Shown: piece by piece, positions 1-6,097 of the stretch
Position numbering within the stretch: the stretch's first letter is position 1
Layout: every line of letters starts with the position of its first letter
Assembly: GCA_035454085.1 (NCBI GenBank)
Contig: DAOTEJ010000101.1
Coordinates: 1-7,542 of the forward strand
DNA length: 7,542 bases
Direction of reading: 5' to 3'
Source of the DNA: DAOTEJ01 sp035454085
Lineage (GTDB): Bacteria > Pseudomonadota > Gammaproteobacteria > Burkholderiales > Burkholderiaceae_F
Program-made: the position numbers and the translations under genes
Notes under the pieces: generated by a model
Databases searched by the model: none
What the model was told of the DNA's origin: nothing
The model's input: only the letters and a program-made list of their open reading frames with translations

Positions 1-120
1 GCGCTATGCGCCGAGCGCGGCGTGCGCCACGGGCAGCTCAACCTGGTGACCGTGAACGAAGCCGGCAAGCACACCCACCCGCACAGCCACACCCACCCGC
101 ATCTGACCCCGCACCTCTGA
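1..120 (+). CDS. nikR: NikR nickel-responsive transcriptional regulator, C-terminal end (5' truncated)
   Basis: Only the last 39 codons and the TGA stop are inside the window, in frame 1. The fragment contains AERGVRHGQLNLV, which aligns with the end of E. coli NikR (AQRGVRHGHLQCLP); this is the last part of the ACT-like nickel-binding domain. NikR is a ribbon-helix-helix tetramer that binds DNA when loaded with nickel and represses nickel uptake genes. The DNA-binding half and the known nickel ligands lie upstream of the window. In E. coli the protein ends shortly after RGVRHG; here it continues into a tail, HTHPHSHTHPHLTPHL, with seven histidines in 16 residues. Such tails are common in nickel chaperones but not in E. 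coli NikR. The assignment is supported by a matching operator just downstream. The other possibility, an unrelated protein with a His-rich end, is unlikely given both signals. Confidence 0.85.
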   Translation, partial: ALCAERGVRHGQLNLVTVNEAGKHTHPHSHTHPHLTPHL

Positions 121-133
121 GCGCGCGGCGCTC
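119..133 (+). terminator. Weak hairpin overlapping the nikR stop codon
   Basis: GAGCGC (119-124) pairs with GCGCTC (128-133) across a 3-base loop, starting inside the TGA stop. A second GC-rich inverted repeat, GCGCC (134-138) with GGCGC (150-154), follows. Neither has a T-tract, so intrinsic termination is doubtful; in DNA this GC-rich such pairing arises easily by chance. Confidence 0.2.
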
Positions 134-165
134 GCGCCACTGATGGCACGGCGCCTCACTGGCAG

Positions 166-193
166 TTGAGTAAGGTCAAGGCGGGCGTATGAA
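166..193 (+). promoter_or_regulatory. Candidate sigma-70 promoter of the TonB-dependent receptor gene
   Basis: TTGAGT (166-171, four of six matches to TTGACA) is separated by 16 bp from TATGAA (188-193, four of six matches to TATAAT). Transcription would begin near position 200. The -10 element lies inside the left arm of the NikR-like inverted repeat, the geometry expected for repression by blocking RNA polymerase. This is one of the few less GC-rich stretches in the window. The call rests on pattern alone. Confidence 0.5.
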
Positions 194-215
194 CTTTCCG
201 AAATAGTTCATACGC
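185..215. promoter_or_regulatory. NikR operator (inverted repeat GTATGAACT-N9-AGTTCATAC)
   Basis: The arms GTATGAACT (187-195) and AGTTCATAC (205-213) are perfect inverted repeats, and the flanking bases 185-186 and 214-215 also pair, giving 11-bp arms around a 9-bp centre. The hexamers GTATGA and TCATAC are identical to those of the E. coli nikABCDE operator (GTATGA-N16-TCATAC), but the spacing between them here is 15 bp. The site sits between the nikR stop and the receptor start and covers the candidate -10 element. Because a nikR gene ends only 67 bp before it, the site is very likely bound by that protein with nickel as co-repressor. Confidence 0.85.
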
Positions 216-224
216 GCCCGACTT

Positions 225-2339
225 GTGGCGCATTCCCGCTCCGGTGAACGCGTGCTCGCCTGCTCGTCCCGACCTGGTCTTGCGCCAAGCGCCCTATCCC
301 GCGCCATCCTGCTTGCCTGGGCCTGGCCGCTTGCCAGCCTCGCCGGGGGCGTTCAGACGCTCGACCCCGTCGAGGTGAGCGCCAGCCGCGGCTCGATCGT
401 GGGCGGCGCCGAGTCCGCCAGCGAGGGGACCATCACCGGCATCCAGATCACCACCCGCCCCTGGCTGCGGCCCGCCGAATTGCTCGAGTCCATCCCTGGC
501 CTGATCGTCACCCAGCACTCGGGCGACGGGAAGGCAAACCAGTACTTCCTGCGCGGCTTCAACCTCGACCACGGCACCGATTTCGCGGTCAGCGTGATGG
601 GCATGCCGGTCAACCTGCCTACCCACGCTCACGGCCAGGGCTACATCGACCTCAACTTCCTGATCCCGGAGCTGGTCGAGACGATCCGCTACCGCAAGGG
701 GCCCTACTCGGTGCTGCAGGGCGACTTCGCGTCCGCGGGCTCCTCGGCCTTCGAGTACCGGCGTCTGCTGGATCCGTTTGCGGAGGTCACGGTGGGCAAC
801 CACGGCTACCTGCGCGTGCTGGGCGCCGGCGCGCCCGCGGTAGGCCGCGGCAATCTGCTGATCGCCGCCGAGGGCTACCACAACGACGGCCCCTGGGACG
901 TGCCTCAGGACTTTCGCAAGGGCAACGCAGTGCTGCGCTACACCCAGGGCACGCTGGCCGAGGGCTACGACCTCACGGGCACCTACTACCGGGCCAAGTG
1001 GACGGCGACTGACCAGGTCGCGCAACGGGCGATCGATGCCGGCCTGATCGGGCGCTTCGGCTCGCTCGACTCCTCCTCCGGCGGCGACACCGAGCGCTAC
1101 TCGCTCTCGGGCCAGTGGGGTCACCAGGACACGCACGGCGGCTGGCAGGCCAATGCCTACGCCTTTGCCTACCGCCTCAACCTGTTCTCGAACTTCACTT
1201 ACGCGCTCAACGACGAGGTCAACGGCGACCAGTTCGAGCAGGCCGACCGGCGCCGCACCTGGGGCGGCACCCTGTTGCGCCGGATCGACGCGCCCGTGGC
1301 CGGCGTGCCGGTGCAATGGCTGGGCGGCCTGCAACTGCGGCAGGACCGCATCGACCCCGTGGGTCTGTACCTCACCACCGCGCGCGAGCGTCTGACGACG
1401 GTGCGTCAGGATCAGGTCACCCAGACCCAGGCGGCGATATTCGGCGAGGCGGCCGTACAGGTGCAGCCCTGGATGAGCTTGGTGGCCGGGCTGCGCGTGG
1501 ACCAGATGCGCGTCAAGGTGGACAGCAGCCTGCCCGAGAACTCGGGCTCGGACTCGCAGGCCATTGCCCAGCCCAAGTTCACCGCCACCTTCGGCCCCTT
1601 CAGGCAGACCGAGTTCTTCGTCAACTGGGGCCAGGGCTACCACTCCAACGACGCGCGCGGCGCCACCATCCGCGTCAATCCGGACCCGCGCGACCCGGAG
1701 TACCTGAACCCCGTCGACCAGGTGCCGCTGCTGGTGCGCACCACCGGTGGCGAACTCGGCGCACGCACCACGCTGATCCCCGGGTTGCAGAGCGCGCTTG
1801 CGCTGTGGCAACTCAATCTCGGCTCGGAGCTCGTGTTCGTGGGCGACGCCGGCCTGACCGAGCCCACCCGCCCCAGCCGCCGCTACGGCGTCGAGTGGAC
1901 CAACTACTGGACCCCGTCGCCGGGCTGGGTGGTGGACTTCGACCTTTCGTGGTCGCACGCGCGCTACACCGAGAGCGCCCCCGAGGGCGACTACATCCCG
2001 GGCGCGATCGAGACCACCGCCCAGGCCGGCGTGCTCTACGACCGCGGCGGAGCCTTCTTCGGCGGAGTGCGAGTGCGCTACTTCGGCGCGCGTCCGCTGG
2101 TCGAGGACAACTCGGTGCGCTCGCAGGCCTCGACCATCGCCAACCTGCGCCTGGGCTGGCGGCCCACCCGGCGCGTAGAGGTCTATCTCGACGTGCTCAA
2201 CCTCTTCGACACCCAGGTCAACGACATCGAGTACTGGTACGAATCGCGCCTGCCCGGGGAAGCCGCGGCCGTGTTTGACCGTCACATCCATCCTGCCGAG
2301 CCGCGCACCGTTCGCCTCACTCTGCGCGCCAACTTCTAG
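225..2339 (+). CDS. TonB-dependent outer-membrane receptor, probably for nickel or a nickel chelate
   Basis: A 704-aa protein built like a TonB-dependent transporter. Residues about 23-41 form a signal peptide (SALSRAILLAWAWPLASLAGG). LDPVEVSAS (46-54) is a TonB-box-like segment. The plug domain covers about 68-180 and includes the elements LLESIPGLIVTQHSG, FLRGFNLDHGTDF, MPVNLPTHAHGQGYIDLNF and IRYRKGPYS. A beta-barrel follows, with a TonB-receptor C-terminal region (LDVLNLFD) and a terminal phenylalanine typical of outer-membrane barrels. It would import a substrate through the outer membrane using TonB-ExbB-ExbD energy. The family alone does not give the substrate; the NikR operator directly upstream points to nickel, as for NikR-regulated FrpB4 and FecA3 of Helicobacter pylori. 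Histidines in the plug (116, 134, 136) could bind metal, but they look like family-wide residues. The start is uncertain: GTG at 225 has no clear Shine-Dalgarno, and GTG at 252 gives a more usual signal peptide length. No tonB or inner-membrane nickel transporter is in the window. Confidence 0.9.
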   Translation: MAHSRSGERVLACSSRPGLAPSALSRAILLAWAWPLASLAGGVQTLDPVEVSASRGSIVGGAESASEGTITGIQITTRPWLRPAELLESIPGLIVTQHSGDGKANQYFLRGFNLDHGTDFAVSVMGMPVNLPTHAHGQGYIDLNFLIPELVETIRYRKGPYSVLQGDFASAGSSAFEYRRLLDPFAEVTVGNHGYLRVLGAGAPAVGRGNLLIAAEGYHNDGPWDVPQDFRKGNAVLRYTQGTLAEGYDLTGTYYRAKWTATDQVAQRAIDAGLIGRFGSLDSSSGGDTERYSLSGQWGHQDTHGGWQANAYAFAYRLNLFSNFTYALNDEVNGDQFEQADRRRTWGGTLLRRIDAPVAGVPVQWLGGLQLRQDRIDPVGLYLTTARERLTTVRQDQVTQTQAAIFGEAAVQVQPWMSLVAGLRVDQMRVKVDSSLPENSGSDSQAIAQPKFTATFGPFRQTEFFVNWGQGYHSNDARGATIRVNPDPRDPEYLNPVDQVPLLVRTTGGELGARTTLIPGLQSALALWQLNLGSELVFVGDAGLTEPTRPSRRYGVEWTNYWTPSPGWVVDFDLSWSHARYTESAPEGDYIPGAIETTAQAGVLYDRGGAFFGGVRVRYFGARPLVEDNSVRSQASTIANLRLGWRPTRRVEVYLDVLNLFDTQVNDIEYWYESRLPGEAAAVFDRHIHPAEPRTVRLTLRANF

Positions 2340-2344
2340 GCGCG
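2325..2344. terminator. Possible bidirectional hairpin between convergent genes
   Basis: CGCGCC (2325-2330) pairs with GGCGCG (2339-2344) over an 8-base loop that includes the receptor stop codon. Only 16 bp separate the stops of the receptor gene and hemG, which converge here, so a shared terminator would be expected. There is no T-run on either strand, so this is a weak candidate. Confidence 0.25.
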
Positions 2345-2355
2345 GGGGAGTCGAC

Positions 2356-2892
2356 TCAGGCCAGCGTCGTCAGGTGGCGGCCGTACGCAGCCACGTCGTC
2401 CCAGTCGGTGTAGTCGATCACCGCGCTGGGGTCGGTGGGGCCGTCGGTCATCTTCATGATCAGGCGGATCGCCTGGCGGTCGAGCCAGGGCCAGGACGGG
2501 TAGTCGACCTTGCCGGCAATCACCCGCAGGTCGCGCGGCCGCCAGGGCGAGCGCTGCAGGAACTTCTGCATGTAGCGGTTGCCCTCGACCGTGGCCTTGA
2601 CGGGCGTGCGCGCCACCACCGACACGTTGAAGAAGCTGTTGGGGCGGGCGTCGAGCTCGGCGCGGTGAGTGCGCACGAAGTCCCACACGCTCGCGTCGTA
2701 GTTGCCATAGAGCACCGGCGCGCCGAGCACGCGCACGTCGTAGCGCGCCCAGTCGACGCCTTCGCCGCGCGCCTCGCGCAGATCCATCATCTCGGCGCGC
2801 GCGCCGGCGGCGGCCGCCGCCTCGCAGATGCGCCGCGCCACGCGGGCGGTGTGGCCGCCGCGGCTCATGTACAGAATCAGGATCGAGGGCAT
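2356..2892 (-). CDS. hemG: HemG-type menaquinone-dependent protoporphyrinogen IX dehydrogenase
   Basis: A 178-aa flavodoxin-fold protein that matches E. coli HemG (181 aa) along its whole length. HemG oxidises protoporphyrinogen IX to protoporphyrin IX, the penultimate step of haem synthesis, and passes electrons to the quinone pool at the inner membrane. The FMN-phosphate loop is YMSRGGHTARVA (8-19). Further flavin-contact segments are GAPVLYGNYD (57-66) and NVSVVARTP (89-97). HemG-specific blocks are FLQRSPWRPRDLRVIAG (111-127), a tryptophan-rich turn YPSWPWLDR (131-139), LIMKMTDGPTD (144-154) and YTDWDDV (161-167), corresponding to IAGALRYPRYRWYDR, LIMKMSGGETD and YTDWEQV in E. coli. The ATG at 2890-2892 was chosen because MPSILILYMSRGG aligns with the E. 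coli start; the reading frame stays open further upstream but that part has no family resemblance. The Shine-Dalgarno is weak (GAAAG). It is last of four minus-strand genes and 130 bp from its upstream neighbour. Confidence 0.9.
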   Translation of the reverse strand: MPSILILYMSRGGHTARVARRICEAAAAAGARAEMMDLREARGEGVDWARYDVRVLGAPVLYGNYDASVWDFVRTHRAELDARPNSFFNVSVVARTPVKATVEGNRYMQKFLQRSPWRPRDLRVIAGKVDYPSWPWLDRQAIRLIMKMTDGPTDPSAVIDYTDWDDVAAYGRHLTTLA

Positions 2893-3022
2893 GGGTCTTT
2901 CGTCGCACCGCGCGGGGGAAGCACCGAAGTGGTGGGCCTGGTCCGCGCGCGACGCGATGCTAGCCGCTTGAGCGGGCCACGGCAGCGCCCGCCACCCAGC
3001 CGCGCCCACGCAAGGCGCGCCT
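2893..3022. other. Intergenic gap between the GNAT gene and hemG
   Basis: These 130 bp hold no convincing gene. On the minus strand there is a TAGCAT that could be a -10 for hemG, but no good -35 at the right distance. CCGCT (plus 2961-2966 region) next to AGCGG makes a tiny hairpin without a T-tract. I cannot decide whether hemG is co-transcribed with the upstream genes or has its own promoter. Confidence 0.4.
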
Positions 3023-3562
3023 TCAGGAGGCGGCGAGATCCAGCCAGAGGTGCAGGCTGCCGGCTTCGTGGCGCTTGCGCAGGGGCAGGCCGGATCGGGC
3101 AAAGACCTTGAGCATCGATGGGTTCTCGGCCAGTACGTCGGCCTCGAGGCAGTCGATCCCGCGGTCGCGCGCCACCTCCACCAGATGCCGCAGCAGGGCG
3201 CTGGCCAACCCCTGGCCGTGGTAGTCCTCCTCGACCACGAAGGCCACATCGGCGCTGTGCAGGGGAGCAGGAGCGGCGGCCGCCACGTAGCGACCGGCGC
3301 CGATGATCACTTCCCCCTCGGGGCCGGGCAGGGTGGCCACCAGCACCACCTCGCGCACCGGATCGGTGTGCATAACGCGGTCGAGGCCGGCCTCGGTCAA
3401 GCCCTTGCGGTGGCTGAAGAGCCGCGTGTAGATCGACTGCGCATCCAGCCCGCGAATGGCCTGGGCCATGCGCTCGCGGTCGCCCGGGCCAAGCGGGCGG
3501 ATGCGCGCCACCGCGCCGGACTTGAGGCGGGCCTCCCACGAGAACTGCTCAAGCGGCGTCAT
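3023..3562 (-). CDS. GNAT-family N-acetyltransferase resembling the acetyltransferase domain of Pat/YfiQ
   Basis: A 179-aa single-domain GNAT protein expected to transfer an acetyl group from acetyl-CoA to an amine, possibly a protein lysine. The N-terminal pattern ARIRPLGPGDRERMAQAIRGLDAQSIYTRLFSHRK (19-53) resembles the start of the acetyltransferase domain found fused to acyl-CoA-synthetase-like domains in Pat/YfiQ proteins (IRPIRPED...LSEESVYYRFF). The acetyl-CoA-binding motif A is VVEEDYHGQGLASALLRHL (109-127), with the HGQGLA turn at 115-120. LEADVLAENPSMLKVFARSGL (139-159) is the usual motif B region, with N147 conserved. The ligase-like half of full Pat proteins is absent and the ORF is complete, so this is a stand-alone enzyme. 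Start ATG at 3560-3562 has a good Shine-Dalgarno (GAGGAA, about 5 nt upstream). It lies 57 bp after the PPK2 gene, on the same strand. The substrate cannot be told from sequence. Confidence 0.85.
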   Translation of the reverse strand: MTPLEQFSWEARLKSGAVARIRPLGPGDRERMAQAIRGLDAQSIYTRLFSHRKGLTEAGLDRVMHTDPVREVVLVATLPGPEGEVIIGAGRYVAAAAPAPLHSADVAFVVEEDYHGQGLASALLRHLVEVARDRGIDCLEADVLAENPSMLKVFARSGLPLRKRHEAGSLHLWLDLAAS

Positions 3563-3619
3563 GCAAGTTCCTCGTGGCGCTCCGCGTCCGGCGCACGGCG
3601 GCCGCGGCGCGTGGGCAAG

Positions 3620-4507
3620 TCAGAACCGCTCGGGCACATAGCGCAGCGGATGGTCGCTCGGCTGATAGTCGCCCTTCTTCTGGCGCTTGGGCAGCTTGAT
3701 CTTCTCGTGCCGCAGTTCCTCGTAGGGGATGCGACTCAGCAGGTGGCTGATCACGTTGAGGCGCAGCCGCTTCTTGTCGTCGGAGCGGGCCACGAACCAC
3801 GGCGCGATGTCGGTATCGGTGGCCGAGAACATCTCGTCGCGGGCGCGCGAGTAGTCGTACCAGCGGCTGTAGGACTTGAGGTCCATGGGCGTGAGCTTCC
3901 ACAGCTTGCGGCCGTCATGGATGCGGTCGGCCAGGCGCCGGGTCTGCTCCTCGGGGCTGACTTCCAGCCAGTACTTGATGAGGATGATTCCCGACTCGAC
4001 CATGGCCTGCTCGACCAGGGGCACCCCGCGCAGGAAGCGGCGCGCCTGCTCGTCGCTGCAAAAGCCCATCACCCGCTCGACCCCGGCGCGGTTGTACCAA
4101 CTGCGATCGAAGATCACGACCTCGCCCGCCGCCGGGAAGTGCTGGATGTAGCGCTGCACGTACATCTGCGTCTTCTCGCGCTCGGTGGGCGCGGGCAGCG
4201 CCACCACGCGGAACACGCGCGGGCTGACGCGCTCGGTCAGGGCCTTGATCGTGCCGCCCTTGCCGGCCCCGTCGCGCCCCTCGAACACCACGCACACCTT
4301 GAGTCCGTGCTTCAGAACCCACTGCTGCAGCTTGACGAGCTCCACATGGAGCTTCTTGAGCTGGCGCTCGTAGGCCTTGCTGCCGAGCGGTCCGGACTCG
4401 GGCCCCTCTGGCGCATCGCCCTTGCCGGAGGCGGGCGCGGCCGCCGGCTCGCCTTGCGGCGCGGGCGACTCGGGCGTCTTGCGACGCGCGTTCTTGCTGG
4501 TGCTCAT
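3620..4507 (-). CDS. ppk2: Polyphosphate kinase 2 family protein (one-domain, class-I-like)
   Basis: A 295-aa PPK2 enzyme. PPK2 proteins use inorganic polyphosphate to phosphorylate nucleoside di- or monophosphates in the cytoplasm. The Walker A loop is GRDGAGKG (77-84) in FEGRDGAGKGG. The Walker B strand and catalytic DR are VVIFDRSWYNRAGVE (130-144; D134, R135). The lid region is RRLADRIHDGRKLWKLTPMD (190-209), corresponding to the family pattern RRxxxR..DP...WKLSPMD, and the C-terminus carries LRLNVISHLLSRIPYEE. Length and the single catalytic domain fit class I (NDP to NTP), but class cannot be fixed by eye. The first 42 residues are a low-complexity Pro/Ala/Gly/Glu tail with a basic start (STSKNARRK), probably disordered. 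Start ATG at 4505-4507 has a clear Shine-Dalgarno (GGAGAG, about 4 nt before the start). It follows the carboxymuconolactone-decarboxylase-like gene by 37 bp and is probably co-transcribed with it. Confidence 0.93.
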   Translation of the reverse strand: MSTSKNARRKTPESPAPQGEPAAAPASGKGDAPEGPESGPLGSKAYERQLKKLHVELVKLQQWVLKHGLKVCVVFEGRDGAGKGGTIKALTERVSPRVFRVVALPAPTEREKTQMYVQRYIQHFPAAGEVVIFDRSWYNRAGVERVMGFCSDEQARRFLRGVPLVEQAMVESGIILIKYWLEVSPEEQTRRLADRIHDGRKLWKLTPMDLKSYSRWYDYSRARDEMFSATDTDIAPWFVARSDDKKRLRLNVISHLLSRIPYEELRHEKIKLPKRQKKGDYQPSDHPLRYVPERF

Positions 4508-4544
4508 GATTCTCTCCGGTGAAAGCCAGCTGGCATTGGGTGCG

Positions 4545-4931
4545 CTACGCGGCGGCGGGACGACACCGCAGTTCGTCGAGCAGCACGGGCGCCGCCAGCG
4601 CCATGGACTGCAGGCCCTGCAGGGCGGTCACCTGCAGCACGGCGACGATCTCCTCGCGGCTCGCCCCGCGATCGAGCGCGCGCCTGACATGACGCCGCAC
4701 GCCTGGCTCGTTGAGTTGCGCGATCGAGGCACAGAGCGCGATCTGCACAAGCTCGATCGTCTTGGCGTCGAGCGCACCCGAGACGGCGGGCGCCAGCGAG
4801 GCCGACACCATGCGCTCGGTCCAGTCCGGATCGAGCCGGGCGAAGGATTCCCAGTCGGCGTTCCAGTTGCCGCTCGCGGCGTGGACATCCGACGGCGCGA
4901 CGAATGCGGGGGCAGGGTCCCTGGGGCTCAT
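4545..4931 (-). CDS. Carboxymuconolactone decarboxylase (CMD)-family protein
   Basis: A 128-aa helical protein of the CMD/AhpD-like fold. The core is LDAKTIELVQIALCASIAQLNEPGVRRHVRRALDRGASREEIVAVLQVTALQGLQSM, split here as LDAKTIELVQIALCASIAQ (54-72) and, after LNE, PGVRRHVRRALDRGASREEI (76-95); it ends LAAPVLLDEL (112-121). The R..H.RRAL..GA..EEI signature is typical of CMD proteins. The AhpD redox pair CxxC is missing: there is one cysteine (C67) followed by ASI, so peroxidase-partner activity is not expected. The N-terminal part, NWNADWESFARLDPDWTERM (22-41), matches a subgroup beginning with a DW...LDP.WT motif; function in that subgroup is not known to me. The start is uncertain: ATG at 4929-4931 gives the usual length but has no Shine-Dalgarno; ATG at 5049-5051 has one (GAGG) but adds 40 low-complexity residues and overlaps the araC start. 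Confidence 0.8.
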   Translation of the reverse strand: MSPRDPAPAFVAPSDVHAASGNWNADWESFARLDPDWTERMVSASLAPAVSGALDAKTIELVQIALCASIAQLNEPGVRRHVRRALDRGASREEIVAVLQVTALQGLQSMALAAPVLLDELRCRPAAA

Positions 4932-5049
4932 GGTGGTGGTGGCGGCGGACGGGCAAGGCAGTGTGGGAGTGATCAGTGTCCTGCGCGCGTGGGCGTCGTG
5001 CGCATCGGTAGGTGACTTAGACTTATCCAATCGGGACTTCTCTGTCGCC
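4932..5049. promoter_or_regulatory. Divergent intergenic region with GACTTA direct repeats
   Basis: This 118-bp region separates the minus-strand CMD/ppk2 cluster from the plus-strand araC/ackA pair, so it should hold promoters for both directions. It contains a tandem repeat GACTTAGACTTA (5014-5025) and a third GACTT at 5035-5039, in the only AT-richer patch of the area. Direct repeats near a divergent AraC-family start are typical places for AraC-type binding. I could not assign a convincing -35/-10 pair in either direction. Confidence 0.4.
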
Positions 5050-6060
5050 ATGCCCATCCTCATCCGCAGCGCCAGCCTGCGCCACTACGACCAGGTCGCA
5101 CGCGAACTCGGGCTCGATCACCGGGCCATGTTGCGCGAGTTCGGCCTGCCGCCCTCGTGCCTGGGCGAACTGGAGTTGCGCATCCCGATCGCTGCGGTGC
5201 GCGCCCTGCTCGAGGCCACGGCCGAGCGCACGGGCTGCGAGAGCGTGGGCATACGCATGGCGCAGCTTCGCCACCTGTCGGACGTGGGTCCGATGGGCCT
5301 GCTGGTGCGGCAGCAGCCGAGCTTGCGGGCCGCTCTCGACGCCCTGATCCGCTACAACCGGCAGATCAACGAAGCCATCGTGCTCGTGCTCGAGGATTGC
5401 GGGCCGTGGGTCGTGCTGCGCGAGGAGTTGGTCACCGGCGCAGCGGGGCCGGTGCGCCAGGCCACGGAACTGCTGGTCGCGGTGGTGTTTCGGCTGCTGC
5501 GCTCCTTCCTCGGGCCGGCGTGGGTGCCGGCGCGCGTGTGCTTTGCCCACGAGGCGCCGCACGATCGCCGGCTGCACGACAAGTTCTTTGGCTGCCGCGT
5601 CGAGTTCGGGCACAGCTTCAACGGCCTGGTCATCGCGCGGGCCGAACTCGACACGCCCAACCCCGATCCCGACCCGGGCCTGGCCCTGTTGGCCGCGACC
5701 ATGCTCGGCTCGGCACCCCCATTGAACGCGCCCTTTGCGCGCACGGTGCGCGAGATCATCGTGCTGCTGCTCGCTCAGGGCGCGTGCACCGTGGAGCGCG
5801 CGGCCGCGCACCTCGGCGTCGATCGGCGCACCATCCACCGCCGGCTGGAGCGCGAGCGGCAGACCTTCTCAGGTCTGGTCGACGAGACACGCCTCGAACT
5901 GGCCGAGCGTTATCTCGCGAGTTCCGCGCACAGCCTGAGCGAAATCTCCGGCCTGCTCGGGTTTGCCGCGCCGAGCGGCTTTTCTCGCTGGTACCGGCAA
6001 CGCACCGGCCGGGCACCCAGCCAGAGCCGCGGCGCGGCCCGCGGCCGGAGCCCGGCATGA
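5050..6060 (+). CDS. AraC-family transcriptional regulator with arabinose-binding-like N-terminal domain
   Basis: A 336-aa regulator. Residues about 18-205 form the helical N-terminal domain called the arabinose-binding domain of AraC regulators (GLDHRAMLREFGLPPSCL, then IPIAAVRALLEATAERTGCESVGIRMA, SDVGPMGLLVRQQPSLRAAL, and a segment with FGHSFNGLVIARAELDTP). Despite its name this domain is found in regulators of many pathways, so it does not imply arabinose. The C-terminal DNA-binding domain has two helix-turn-helices: CTVERAAAHLGVDRRTIHRR (246-265) and SLSEISGLLGFAAPSGFSRW (295-314) followed by YRQRTGRAPSQSR, the usual second-motif ending. Length is typical for the subgroup. The ATG at 5050-5052 was chosen because MPILIRSASLRHY resembles other family starts; no strong Shine-Dalgarno precedes it. 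Its stop is 37 bp before ackA on the same strand, so it may control or be co-transcribed with ackA, and it is divergent from the CMD/ppk2 cluster. The effector is unknown. Confidence 0.92.
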   Translation: MPILIRSASLRHYDQVARELGLDHRAMLREFGLPPSCLGELELRIPIAAVRALLEATAERTGCESVGIRMAQLRHLSDVGPMGLLVRQQPSLRAALDALIRYNRQINEAIVLVLEDCGPWVVLREELVTGAAGPVRQATELLVAVVFRLLRSFLGPAWVPARVCFAHEAPHDRRLHDKFFGCRVEFGHSFNGLVIARAELDTPNPDPDPGLALLAATMLGSAPPLNAPFARTVREIIVLLLAQGACTVERAAAHLGVDRRTIHRRLERERQTFSGLVDETRLELAERYLASSAHSLSEISGLLGFAAPSGFSRWYRQRTGRAPSQSRGAARGRSPA

Positions 6061-6097
6061 CGGACCACTGCGCGCCGGCACCGAACCAGGAACATCG

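Noticed and set aside
61..120. Imperfect CACCC/CACACC repeats at the nikR end as a DNA repeat element
   Set aside because: The repetition is explained by the His/Thr/Pro codons of the NikR tail.
294..2291. 665-codon open frame antisense to the TonB-dependent receptor
   Set aside because: The translation is low in complexity (Val/Ala/Gly/Arg/His-rich) with no recognisable domain. Long stop-free antisense frames are normal in DNA this GC-rich, and the plus-strand protein is clearly real.
2356..3249. N-terminally extended HemG reading frame (297 codons)
   Set aside because: The extension overlaps the GNAT gene on the same strand in another frame and has shadow-like composition; family alignment places the start at 2892.
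3050..4522. 490-codon plus-strand frame across the GNAT and PPK2 genes
   Set aside because: It is antisense to two genes with intact catalytic motifs and shows no family pattern of its own.
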